Below, piece by piece: positions 1-6,743 of a DNA stretch of 7,807 nucleotides. The notes below the pieces were generated by a model. That model saw only the letters and a list, made by a program, of their open reading frames with translations, made no database searches and was not told where the DNA came from. Numbering within the stretch: the stretch's first letter is position 1; every line of letters begins with the position of its first letter. This DNA is from Armatimonadota bacterium (GTDB lineage: Bacteria; Armatimonadota; HRBIN16). The translations under genes and the position numbers were made by a program. The stretch covers positions 1 to 7,807 of the forward strand of contig JAPWUZ010000112.1 in assembly GCA_028275265.1 (NCBI GenBank), in the 5' to 3' direction.

Positions 1-256
1 CGAGATACGGGGCTATCACGATATTGGGCAGGTCTACGCAGATGGAATCCACCTGAACGAAGTTGGTTCCTACATCGTGGGCTGCACCTTTTTCGCCACG
101 CTATATCGGCAGTCGCCGATGCGTTTTTCCGCGGAGCCATACGGCGTCCAGGATGCTGCGCTTGTGAAAAAGATACAGGACACGGTGTGGCAAGTGGTGC
201 GCAACCACCCACTGGCAGGCGTTGTTCGCACAAAGGAGGCAAAAGATGGCAGGTAA
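1..256 (+). CDS. SGNH/GDSL-family hydrolase, C-terminal fragment (5' end outside window)
   Basis: Only the last 84 codons are present, read from base 2; the start lies upstream of the window. The fragment carries the motif ADGIHLN, where the Asp and His three residues apart match the C-terminal Asp-x-x-His block of SGNH/GDSL hydrolases, which completes the Ser-Asp-His catalytic set. After it comes GSYIVGCTFFATLY, the usual helix following this block, and a tail (DTVWQVV) like those of SGNH proteins from planctomycetes and related bacteria. Such enzymes are mostly esterases or deacetylases acting on glycans or lipids; the substrate cannot be told from this piece. The nucleophile Ser block and any signal peptide are outside the window. 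The reading frame runs 11 bases into the next gene, and that gene's ribosome binding site lies inside this one, so the two are probably translationally coupled. Family call fairly sure; substrate unknown. Confidence 0.75.
   Translation, partial: EIRGYHDIGQVYADGIHLNEVGSYIVGCTFFATLYRQSPMRFSAEPYGVQDAALVKKIQDTVWQVVRNHPLAGVVRTKEAKDGR
232..239 (+). promoter_or_regulatory. Ribosome binding site fixing the start at 246
   Basis: AAAGGAGG lies with its GGAGG core 6 bases before ATG 246. This supports ATG 246 over the in-frame TTG at 222, which would add eight residues and has no comparable Shine-Dalgarno sequence. The site lies within the last codons of the upstream SGNH hydrolase, consistent with coupled translation. 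Confidence 0.85.
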
Positions 257-1901
257 TACGATTCGCCTGGGCATCGTGGGTGCAGGAGGGCGCGGAGCCA
301 GCTTTAAGTCCGCCTGCGAAGCGATACCTGGTGTCACGATTAAGGCAGTGTGTGACGTAGACGAAGCGCGTGCCCGGCGCGTCGCCGAGATGACAGGCGC
401 ACAGCAGGCCTTCACCGACTATCAGCAGATGCTGGAGAAAGCGGACATCGACGCGGTGATTGTAGCCACTCCCATGCCCTTGCATGCGCCGCAGTCCATC
501 GCCGCGCTCCGACACCATATCCACGTGCTCAGTGAAGTGCCCGCCGCGATCTCCGTAGAGGAATGTCGGCAACTGGTGCAGGCAGTGCGGGAGAGCAGAG
601 CGGTGTACATGATGGCGGAGAACTACATTTACGCCAAGCCCATCGTGCTGGTGAAAGAGCTGGTGCGACGGGGGCTCTTCGGTACCACCTATTATGCCGA
701 AGGGGAATACATCCATGAACTCAAAGAGCTGAATGAGCTTACCCCCTGGCGACGCAGGTGGCAGACGGGCATCAATGGCAATACCTACCCCACACATAGC
801 ATCGGTCCCATTCTGGAGTGGATGCCGGGAGACCGGGTGGTTTCGGTGTGCTGCGCGGGCAGCGGACACCACTACCGCGACCCCCGCGGCGAACTGTACG
901 AGAACGAAGATACCACAGTGACCCTGTGCAAGATGCGTTCTGGAGGGCTGGTGAAGCTGCGTCTGGATATGCTGTCCGACCGTCCGCACGCGATGAACGT
1001 GTATCAACTGCAGGGCACAGACGGCTGCTATGAATCGGCGCGGGCCCATGGCGAACACGACCGCGTGTGGCTGCGTAGCCTCTGCCCGGACATGAATACG
1101 TGGTTACCCTTACGCGAGCTGGAAGAGCAGTTTCTGCCGGAAGACTGGAGGCGTCAGGAGGAACTGGCCCGACGCACCGGACACGGTGGCGGTGACTACT
1201 TCGTGCTGGCGGATTTCATCGCCGCGATCCGGGGCGAGCGACCGCCTGCGGTGGACGTGCACTACGCGCTGGATATGACCCTGCCGGGCTTGATGAGCCA
1301 GATTTCCATTGCGCAAGGCGGACGATGGGTGGCGGTGCCCGATTCGCGGATCTGGGGTACTGACGCCGAGCCCAAACCGCAACTGCAGATGGTGTACCCC
1401 CCGCACCGCTTCGCGTCCCTGCCGGAGCCACCGATACCGGAGGGCTATCGCCTGCGCAATATCCGCGCGGGCGAGGAGGAGAAATACCTTGCCCTAATGC
1501 ACAAAGTGGGATTCGCGGAAAACTGGACGATCGCTGACGTGCAGCGATTCATGCGCAACGTACTGCCCGGTGGCTTCTTTGTGGTGGAGCATATTGCCAC
1601 AGGTGATTTGGTAGCAACGGCAATGGCGAACCACTCCCCCAATGAACTGCATCCCAACGCGGGCGTACTGGACTGGGTGGCTGCTGACCCCGCCCATCAG
1701 GGCAAGGGACTGGGCAAGGTGGTTACCGCTGCGGTGGTGCGCCTGCTGGTACAGCGGGGGTACGAGCGCATCTACCTGCTCACCGATGACTGGCGTTTGC
1801 CTGCGATTGCAACCTACCTGTCGCTGGGCTGGGAGCCTTACATCTACAACCAAGAGATGCAGGAGCGATGGGACAGAGTGCTTCAGCAGATACGCCGGTG
1901 A
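246..1901 (+). CDS. Gfo/Idh/MocA oxidoreductase (GH109-like) fused to a C-terminal GNAT acetyltransferase
   Basis: The 551-residue protein has two modules. Residues 5-125 are a Rossmann fold with the nucleotide-binding loop GAGGRG (12-17) and Asp37 at the end of strand 2, which favours NAD over NADP. Residues 126-370 are the alpha/beta substrate domain typical of Gfo/Idh/MocA enzymes. Two stretches, GNTYPTHSIGP (178-188) and HGGGDYF (313-319) followed by DVHYALD, resemble the GH109 group, NAD-dependent glycosidases that act through transient oxidation of the sugar. The usual Glu-Lys-Pro motif is Glu-Val-Pro here (97-99). A Pro-rich linker (about 374-400) leads to a GNAT domain (400-545) with the acetyl-CoA loop HQGKGLGK (484-491) and the late YLSLGW motif (524-529). 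No signal peptide is seen, so it is probably cytoplasmic. A plausible role is oxidising or cleaving an amino-sugar-like substrate, with the acetyltransferase acting on a linked step. Domain calls are firm; the exact reaction is not. Confidence 0.85.
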   Translation: MAGNTIRLGIVGAGGRGASFKSACEAIPGVTIKAVCDVDEARARRVAEMTGAQQAFTDYQQMLEKADIDAVIVATPMPLHAPQSIAALRHHIHVLSEVPAAISVEECRQLVQAVRESRAVYMMAENYIYAKPIVLVKELVRRGLFGTTYYAEGEYIHELKELNELTPWRRRWQTGINGNTYPTHSIGPILEWMPGDRVVSVCCAGSGHHYRDPRGELYENEDTTVTLCKMRSGGLVKLRLDMLSDRPHAMNVYQLQGTDGCYESARAHGEHDRVWLRSLCPDMNTWLPLRELEEQFLPEDWRRQEELARRTGHGGGDYFVLADFIAAIRGERPPAVDVHYALDMTLPGLMSQISIAQGGRWVAVPDSRIWGTDAEPKPQLQMVYPPHRFASLPEPPIPEGYRLRNIRAGEEEKYLALMHKVGFAENWTIADVQRFMRNVLPGGFFVVEHIATGDLVATAMANHSPNELHPNAGVLDWVAADPAHQGKGLGKVVTAAVVRLLVQRGYERIYLLTDDWRLPAIATYLSLGWEPYIYNQEMQERWDRVLQQIRR

Positions 1902-1923
1902 AAAGAGCCAGTTTCGACAGAAC

Positions 1924-1949
1924 GGCATCGGGGCATAGATCGCCTTTTT
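1924..1949 (+). terminator. Possible rho-independent terminator after the oxidoreductase-GNAT gene
   Basis: GGCATC (1924-1929) can pair with GAT-GCC (1938-1940 and 1942-1944) with C1941 bulged, leaving an eight-base loop (GGGGCATA). Five T residues follow at once (1945-1949). The stem is short and bulged, so strength is uncertain. Its position, 22 bases past the stop codon and in the largest gap of the window, supports the call. The remaining bases up to 1992 hold no convincing promoter. Confidence 0.4.
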
Positions 1950-1981
1950 GTGCCTTTGACGATAAAAGCCGCATTCTAAAG

Positions 1982-1987
1982 AGGAGG
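1982..1987 (+). promoter_or_regulatory. Strong ribosome binding site of the M42 peptidase gene
   Basis: A full AGGAGG, extended to GAGGAGG from 1981, stands five bases before ATG 1993. No stronger in-frame alternative start exists nearby, so the start at 1993 is well supported. Confidence 0.85.
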
Positions 1988-1992
1988 TTTGT

Positions 1993-3063
1993 ATGAGAGA
2001 AGAGTCCTTCGAGTTTCTCAAGCAGATAGTCAACACGCCAAGCCCTTCGGGTTACGAGCAGAAGGCACAGGCGGTGTTCCGTGAATACGCCGGGCGTTTC
2101 GCCGATGAGGTGCACACCGATGTGCTCGGCAACAGCTATGCCGTGATTAACCCGGAGGGCTATCCGCGCGTGATGCTATCCGGGCATGTGGATGAAATCG
2201 GCTTTGTTGTCCACTACATCAGCGATGAGGGTTTCATCTACTTCTCACCGGTTGGAGGACACGACTCCATCGTGCCGGTAGGGCACCGGGTGCATATCCA
2301 CACGAAGCAGGGACCGGTACTCGGAATTATCGGGCGCAAAGCGGTGCACCTGCTCAGCGAGGAGGAACGGCGCAAGAAGCCCGAGATCAGCGACCTGTGG
2401 ATAGACATCGGAGCGACCAGCAAAAAAGAAGCGGAAGAGCGCATACGCTTGGGAGACCCCATCACGTATGTATACGACCTTCAACCCCTGCTGGGAGATT
2501 TCGTCACCGCACGCGGCTTCGACAACAAGATGGGTTGCTTCGTGGTGGCAGAGGCGTTGCGGCTGTTGAGCGAACATCGCTCCGAGCTCAAGGCGGCAGT
2601 GTATGCGGTCTCTACAGTGCAGGAGGAAGTGGGACTGCGCGGGGCGCGTACCATCGCCTACGAGATAGACCCGCAGGTAGCGGTGACGGTGGATGTGGGA
2701 CACAGCATCGACTACCCGGGCGTGGACAAAAAGAAACATGGCGATCAGGCTATTTCTAAAGGTCCCGTCATCTGCCGCGGCTCACATATCAACCCGCTGG
2801 TCTTCGAGATGCTGGTGGAGACGGCAATCGAAAAAGAGATACCGTATCAGATAGAGGTCGCAGGCGGGCGCACCGGCACCGATAATGACGCCATCCAGCT
2901 ATCACGCTCGGGCGTGGCAACCGGATTGGTTTCGGTGCCGATACGCTATATGCACACGCCGTGTGAGCTGCTGCATCTGGGTGACCTGGAGAACACAGTG
3001 CGCTTGCTGGCGGAGTTCACGCTCAAGGTCCATGCGGGTATTAACTGGACTCCAACGGGATAA
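1993..3063 (+). CDS. M42-family metallo-aminopeptidase (FrvX/YsdC/CelM type)
   Basis: The 356-residue protein matches the M42 family of two-metal aminopeptidases in length and in every catalytic motif. SGHVDEIG gives metal ligand His65 and Asp67; ARGFDNKMG gives bridging Asp177; QEEVGLRG gives catalytic base Glu211 and ligand Glu212; VDVGHS gives Asp234; YMHTP gives His321. The part between about residues 75 and 165 is the PDZ-like insertion that drives assembly into hollow dodecamers in this family. No signal peptide is present, so it should act in the cytoplasm on short peptides taken up or made there. Family members have been annotated as glutamyl aminopeptidases, deblocking aminopeptidases, or wrongly as endoglucanases, and specificity cannot be read from sequence. 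It is the first gene of the long operon and lies 15 bases before the pseudopilin-like gene. All metal ligands are intact, so it is probably active. Confidence 0.93.
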   Translation: MREESFEFLKQIVNTPSPSGYEQKAQAVFREYAGRFADEVHTDVLGNSYAVINPEGYPRVMLSGHVDEIGFVVHYISDEGFIYFSPVGGHDSIVPVGHRVHIHTKQGPVLGIIGRKAVHLLSEEERRKKPEISDLWIDIGATSKKEAEERIRLGDPITYVYDLQPLLGDFVTARGFDNKMGCFVVAEALRLLSEHRSELKAAVYAVSTVQEEVGLRGARTIAYEIDPQVAVTVDVGHSIDYPGVDKKKHGDQAISKGPVICRGSHINPLVFEMLVETAIEKEIPYQIEVAGGRTGTDNDAIQLSRSGVATGLVSVPIRYMHTPCELLHLGDLENTVRLLAEFTLKVHAGINWTPTG

Positions 3064-3078
3064 GCGAGGGATGCGTGC

Positions 3079-3600
3079 ATGATACCGCCACAAATACCCA
3101 CCCGCCGGGGCATGAGCTGCTGGACGGTGGGCTTACTGTCCTGTCTGGGGGCAATCGCCCTGGTGATAATCGGGATAGCTATACTTGCCATCGTTGTTGC
3201 ACGCCGTCCCGAGTTCAAACAGGCGATGTCCACCGGTGTGCAAATCGCCCGGTGTCAGCAGAACATGCAGGAGATATACGCGGCGATAGGGCGCTACCGT
3301 CAGCGCAACAACGGGAAGTATCCAAAAGACCTGAAGGAACTCGTGCCCCGCTACTTGCCGGAGGCGGGTAAACTGAAGTGTCCTGCAGATACTTCCGGTA
3401 AGCCGGTGAGTTACCAGTACTTTCAGCCCGCGCAGAACAGTCCGGACACATCACCGTTACTGCAGTGTGACCACCATATGGTGATGAACCAGAAGATACC
3501 GGTAATCATGCTCAAAAACGGGCAGGTACTGAGCTCCTCGCAGTGGAGAGGGCGCGATGGTTCGAATGCCCCTGCGCAGGTGCCGTCCGAACAAAGGTAG
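3079..3600 (+). CDS. Membrane-anchored pseudopilin-like protein of unknown function
   Basis: The 173-residue protein has one strongly hydrophobic helix near the N terminus (about residues 16-41), followed by Arg-Arg and a soluble domain. The part from Cys59, CQQNMQEIYAAIGRYR, then NNGKYPKDLKELVPRYLP and KCPAD (100-104), follows the pattern of the GspG/type II pseudopilin-like domains common in planctomycetes and Armatimonadota. It lacks the prepilin peptidase site (Gly before Phe-Thr-Leu-x-Glu), so it is not a normal processed prepilin and probably stays anchored by its helix. Cys101 and Cys130 could form a disulfide if the domain is outside. Residues 130-150 (CDHH, later KNGQV) loosely recall the His-to-Asp-Gly tail of such proteins. 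The start at ATG 3079 has a GAGGG element eight bases upstream; Met12 is an alternative. Its position just before an ABC binding-protein gene suggests a cell-surface role, but no function is assigned. Confidence 0.75.
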   Translation: MIPPQIPTRRGMSCWTVGLLSCLGAIALVIIGIAILAIVVARRPEFKQAMSTGVQIARCQQNMQEIYAAIGRYRQRNNGKYPKDLKELVPRYLPEAGKLKCPADTSGKPVSYQYFQPAQNSPDTSPLLQCDHHMVMNQKIPVIMLKNGQVLSSSQWRGRDGSNAPAQVPSEQR

Positions 3601-3626
3601 TGGACTTGCTGTGTCATTACGGATGC

Positions 3627-3632
3627 AGGAGG
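3627..3632 (+). promoter_or_regulatory. Ribosome binding site pointing to a TTG start at 3639
   Basis: A perfect AGGAGG ends six bases before an in-frame TTG (3639) but 18 bases before the first nearby ATG (3651). The spacing favours TTG as the translation start of the sugar-binding protein. Both starts leave the lipoprotein signal intact. Confidence 0.6.
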
Positions 3633-3638
3633 TTGTGT

Positions 3639-4949
3639 TTGCCGTCAATTATGCGCATAAACAGGCTGTTACTCGCCATCAGCATCGGTATCGCGATGCT
3701 CGTCTTACCGGCTTGCCATCGCAGGCAACAAGAGCCGGGCGTCGTTCACCTGCGTGCGTGGACGATGTGGGGCGGCGACGAGGCGGAGGCGTTTCAGGTG
3801 GTGGTGGATGAGTTCAACCGCACGCACCCGCACATCCAGGTACACAATCTCGCAGCGGTGGAGGATACCAAGATTATCCGCGCCATCGTCGCCAATGACC
3901 CGCCAGAGATATTCACCCTGCGCGACCCGGGCTATCTGGGCTCACTGGCTGGCAATGGCGCGCTGCTGTGCCTGGACGACTTTTTCAAACAGTCCGGGCT
4001 GAGGGAGTCGGACTATGCGCCGGGCTCACTGTCGCAATGCCGCTACAACGGCAAACTGTATGCAATGATCTACCTGATGGACTGCTTCGCCCTGCTGTGG
4101 AACAAAGACGCCTTTCGGGAAGCAGGTTTAAACCCCGACCGTCCCCCCAAAACGTTGAGCGAGCTGCTGGAATATGCCCGAAAGCTCACCAAGCGCGACG
4201 CTAACGGGCGTATTGTGCGTATCGGAATGATGCCGCCCGACCCGCTCATCATTATATCCGCCTTTGGAGGGCAATTTATCGACCCAAAGACCGGAATGCC
4301 TACCGCCGACCATCCGCGCAACATCGAGGCGTTGGAATGGTACCGGAAGCTGATCGAGGTACAGGGCGGCGCGGAGGAGGTGAATGCGTTCCAGGCGGGT
4401 TTTGGACAGGAGATGGGTATCAACAACCCCTTCTTGGTGGGCAAAGTGGCGATGATGATTAACGGGCAGTGGAACCCGTACTGGTTCCAGCGCTACGGTC
4501 CGAAGGTGCGGTACGGTGCCGCACCTATCCCCTATCCAGACCAGTATCCGGAGATGAGAAACTTCACATGGCTCGGTGGCAATATCTTCTGCATTCCGGT
4601 CAACTGCAAGCACCCCAAAGAGGCGTGGGAGTTTCTGCGCTGGACGCAAACCGTGAAGGCGCAGGTGCTCTTCGCGAGCACCATGCACGGTGTGCCCAAC
4701 ATTCTGGCGGCGCGTAAAGAACGTAGCCTGCGCGAGGGAGAGCCATGGAAACGCGCTTTCGCCGTCTTCATGGACGTGGCGAGCAGCCCGAATGCCCGCC
4801 ACTTCCCCCCTACTCCCATTACCGGACTGTACCAGTACGAGATATACAGTGCCGTGGACTTCGTGCGGTACGGAACCAAAACGCCTGCACAGGCACTGCG
4901 CGATGTACAGAAGCGGGTGTACCGAGAGATGCTGTTCTGGCGGAGGTGA
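3639..4949 (+). CDS. ABC transporter sugar-binding lipoprotein (extracellular solute-binding protein family 1)
   Basis: This is the substrate-binding subunit of a CUT1-type sugar importer, 436 residues from the TTG start or 432 from ATG 3651. The N terminus has a charged start (MRINR), a hydrophobic core, and the lipobox LPAC, with Cys26 as the predicted lipid-modified residue; Pro at the second lipobox position is uncommon. The mature part begins with the family hallmark VHLRAWTMWGGDEAEAF, then FNRTHPHIQV, and a central NGKLYAMIYL strand and LLWNKDAF segment typical of MalE-fold proteins. FLVGKVAMMINGQW and the HPKEAWEFLRW hinge-side helix near the C terminus also match. Many Trp, Tyr and Asn residues suit a carbohydrate ligand, whose identity is unknown. 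The stop codon overlaps an unused ATG at 4949, and the first permease follows within five bases. The reading frame is open back to 3543, but that longer start would place the signal sequence internally. Confidence 0.92.
   Translation: MPSIMRINRLLLAISIGIAMLVLPACHRRQQEPGVVHLRAWTMWGGDEAEAFQVVVDEFNRTHPHIQVHNLAAVEDTKIIRAIVANDPPEIFTLRDPGYLGSLAGNGALLCLDDFFKQSGLRESDYAPGSLSQCRYNGKLYAMIYLMDCFALLWNKDAFREAGLNPDRPPKTLSELLEYARKLTKRDANGRIVRIGMMPPDPLIIISAFGGQFIDPKTGMPTADHPRNIEALEWYRKLIEVQGGAEEVNAFQAGFGQEMGINNPFLVGKVAMMINGQWNPYWFQRYGPKVRYGAAPIPYPDQYPEMRNFTWLGGNIFCIPVNCKHPKEAWEFLRWTQTVKAQVLFASTMHGVPNILAARKERSLREGEPWKRAFAVFMDVASSPNARHFPPTPITGLYQYEIYSAVDFVRYGTKTPAQALRDVQKRVYREMLFWRR
4942..4946 (+). promoter_or_regulatory. 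Ribosome binding site deciding the first permease start
   Basis: GGAGG lies eight bases before ATG 4955 but only two before the in-frame ATG 4949, which is too close for normal initiation. This favours 4955. The site sits inside the last codons of the binding-protein gene. Confidence 0.65.
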
Positions 4950-4954
4950 TGCAC

Positions 4955-5848
4955 ATGTTCAAACGTCAGCGCAACCTGCAAGGCTGGCTCTTTGTTTCAC
5001 CATGGCTGGTGGGGTTCTTCGTGTTCACCCTGTACCCGATACTGGCGTCGCTCTACTACAGCTTCTGTGACTACCGTGTACTTACCCCGCCAAAATGGGT
5101 GGGACTGGCGAATTACGCAGCACTACTGACCGACCGCGACTATTTTCTGCCCTCACTCTGGAACACGCTGTTCATGTTGATCGAGCTGCCTCTTGCGCTC
5201 GTCATCGGGCTAACGATGGCGCTCCTGCTCAATCACAAAATACCCGGCATCGGCATCTTTCGCACCATTTACTACCTGCCCTCTATTATGCCGGTGGTAG
5301 CGGTAGCGGTATTGTGGCTGTGGGTATTGAACCCGCAGTATGGGCTGTTGAACGCGGTGTTAACACCGTTACTCGCACCGTTTGGTTTACAACCTCCGGG
5401 CTGGCTCGCTGACCCCAAATGGTCTAAGCCAGCGTTCATCATGATGGACTTGTGGGCAGTGGGCGGAAGCGTGGTCATCTATCTGGCAAGCCTGCAGAAC
5501 GTGCCCGCGCACCTTTACGAGGCGGCGGAGATCGACGGCGCGGGCTCCTGGCACAAGACCATTCACGTCACGCTACCAATGATTTCGCCAGTCATCTTCT
5601 ACAACCTCATCATGGGTGTTATCTGGACGTTCCAGTACTTCACGCAGACATTCATCATGACACAGGGCGGCCCACAGAACTCCACGCTGTTCTACGCGCT
5701 CTATCTTTTCTATAATGCTTTTCGCGATTTTCGCATGGGGCGCGCGTGTGCAATGGCGTGGATATTGTTCATCCTGACGCTCATCGCCACGCTCATTGTG
5801 TTCCGCACATCCGCACGATGGGTTTACTACGAGGGGGAGAGAAACTGA
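4955..5848 (+). CDS. ABC sugar transporter permease, MalF/UgpA type (CUT1)
   Basis: The 297-residue inner-membrane protein is one of the two pore-forming subunits of the importer. About six hydrophobic helices can be seen (roughly 11-33, 72-93, 105-126, 157-180, 208-230 and 264-285). The N-terminal GWLFVSPWLVGFFVF and ASLYYSF stretches are standard for the MalF/UgpA side of CUT1 transporters. The cytoplasmic coupling loop is EAAEIDGAGSW (189-199) followed by LP (207-208), the EAA motif that docks on the ATPase. QTFIMTQGGPQNST is the conserved segment before the last helix. The size is that of the short UgpA type, not of enteric MalF with its extra periplasmic domain. Start chosen from ribosome-site spacing; ATG 4949 would add two residues. 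The stop codon shares one base with the start of the next permease (TGATG), so the two are probably coupled and made in equal amounts. Confidence 0.93.
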   Translation: MFKRQRNLQGWLFVSPWLVGFFVFTLYPILASLYYSFCDYRVLTPPKWVGLANYAALLTDRDYFLPSLWNTLFMLIELPLALVIGLTMALLLNHKIPGIGIFRTIYYLPSIMPVVAVAVLWLWVLNPQYGLLNAVLTPLLAPFGLQPPGWLADPKWSKPAFIMMDLWAVGGSVVIYLASLQNVPAHLYEAAEIDGAGSWHKTIHVTLPMISPVIFYNLIMGVIWTFQYFTQTFIMTQGGPQNSTLFYALYLFYNAFRDFRMGRACAMAWILFILTLIATLIVFRTSARWVYYEGERN

Positions 5849-6732
5849 TGGCAACCGAAGCGATGACGACGAAAAGGCAGCTGGCACACTGGAAGCAGTC
5901 GAAAGTATGGCGCAAGCGGATTGCTGTCACGGCGGTCTACCTGATACTGATTGCGCTTAGCATCTCCTTCCTTGCACCCTTTGCGCTGATGGTTTCCACC
6001 TCCCTGAAAACCGAAGACCGCATCTTCACGGAGACCATCGAATGGATACCCAGCCCCGTACGATGGCAGAACTATGCGGACGCGCTGCAGTCTTTTCCCT
6101 TCCTGCTCTACCTGCGCAATACGTTGTTCGTGTGCGCACTGGTGGTGGTCGGCACGGTGCTTTCTTCTGCCCTGCCGGCGTACGGCTTCGCCCGACTACG
6201 CTGGAAAGGGCGTGACACACTCTTTCTGATTATGCTGGCAACCATCATGCTCCCCGCGCAGGTTACTATGTTGCCGGTTTTCGTCATGTTCCGCACCATC
6301 GGCTGGACGGGTACCTACCTGCCACTGGTGGTACCGCCCTTCTTCGGCAGTGCGTTCGCCATCTTCCTGTTGCGCCAGTTCTTCCTCACCATCCCGCAGG
6401 AGCTGTCCGACGCCGCACGCATCGACGGGTGTTCCGAGTGGCGCATTTTCTGGCAGATTATCGTGCCGCTCTCTGTACCTGCGCTGGCGACGGTGGCGCT
6501 GTTCGCCTTCATCGGTGCCTGGACGGACTTCATCAACCCGCTGGTGTATCTGACCGACGAGAACACCTACACGCTGGCGGTGGGTCTGCAGACCTTCGTG
6601 GGACGACACAGCTCCGAGTGGAACCTGCTGATGGCAGCAGCGACGGTGGTCACCCTGCCGCTGATGGTGGTCTTCTTCTTCACCCAGCGGCTGTTTATCG
6701 AAGGCATCACGTTGACAGGAATCAAGGGATAG
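5848..6732 (+). CDS. ABC sugar transporter permease, MalG/UgpE type (CUT1)
   Basis: The 294-residue protein is the partner of the preceding permease. It has a charged N-terminal tail of about 23 residues and then about six membrane helices (near 24-48, 92-113, 124-145, 156-178, 206-228 and 260-282). SFLAPFALMVSTSLKT, then WQNYADAL and LRNTLFV, are the usual MalG/UgpE opening. The EAA loop reads SDAARIDGCSEW (187-198) with VP at 206-207; Asp188 replaces the usual first Glu, and Cys195 takes the place of the common Ala, both mild changes. The C-terminal half, WTDFINPLVYL through QRLFIEGITLTGIKG, is a textbook MalG-type ending. ATG 5848 overlaps the stop of the upstream gene by one base, with GGAG eight bases before it. 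The reading frame is open from 5746, but that part overlaps the first permease. No ATPase gene follows, so a shared ATPase elsewhere must energise this importer. Confidence 0.94.
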   Translation: MATEAMTTKRQLAHWKQSKVWRKRIAVTAVYLILIALSISFLAPFALMVSTSLKTEDRIFTETIEWIPSPVRWQNYADALQSFPFLLYLRNTLFVCALVVVGTVLSSALPAYGFARLRWKGRDTLFLIMLATIMLPAQVTMLPVFVMFRTIGWTGTYLPLVVPPFFGSAFAIFLLRQFFLTIPQELSDAARIDGCSEWRIFWQIIVPLSVPALATVALFAFIGAWTDFINPLVYLTDENTYTLAVGLQTFVGRHSSEWNLLMAAATVVTLPLMVVFFFTQRLFIEGITLTGIKG

Positions 6733-6736
6733 GAGG
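6731..6736 (+). promoter_or_regulatory. Ribosome binding site overlapping the permease stop codon
   Basis: AGGAGG shares its first two bases with the TAG stop of the second permease and stands seven bases before ATG 6744. An out-of-frame ATG at 6740 lies closer, but it opens a frame of only 16 codons and is unlikely to be used. Confidence 0.75.
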
Positions 6737-6743
6737 CACATGA

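Noticed and set aside
222..245. TTG at 222 as an upstream start for the oxidoreductase-GNAT gene
   Set aside because: It lacks a good ribosome site, while ATG 246 has AAAGGAGG at ideal spacing, and the Rossmann strand begins right after ATG 246 as in the family.
1956..1979. TTGACG resembling a -35 box ahead of the peptidase gene
   Set aside because: No -10-like sequence lies 16-18 bases downstream; the nearest candidate (TTCTAA) is only 12 bases away, so no promoter is called.
1494..2036. 180-codon open frame on the minus strand spanning the gap before the peptidase gene
   Set aside because: Most of it is antisense to the GNAT domain and the start of the M42 gene; no domain was recognised.
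3472..3483. 12-bp palindrome CACCATATGGTG
   Set aside because: It lies within the pseudopilin-like gene, encodes ordinary residues, and is short enough to occur by chance.
3543..3638. Longer N terminus for the sugar-binding protein
   Set aside because: It overlaps the pseudopilin-like gene, shows no family similarity, and would bury the lipoprotein signal inside the chain.
4128..4802. 224-codon open frame on the minus strand
   Set aside because: It lies entirely antisense to the clearly coding binding-protein gene, has no recognisable domain, and is explained by GC-rich codon bias.
4745..4954. Longer N terminus for the first permease
   Set aside because: The extra 70 residues lie within the binding-protein gene, are hydrophilic, and come before the standard permease N terminus.
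5355..5368. Perfect 14-bp palindrome CGGTGTTAACACCG
   Set aside because: It is inside the first permease coding sequence, and about one such palindrome is expected by chance in two windows of this size; no partner sites were seen.
5746..5847. Longer N terminus for the second permease
   Set aside because: The extra 34 residues overlap the first permease; ATG 5848 has its own ribosome site and gives the normal family length.
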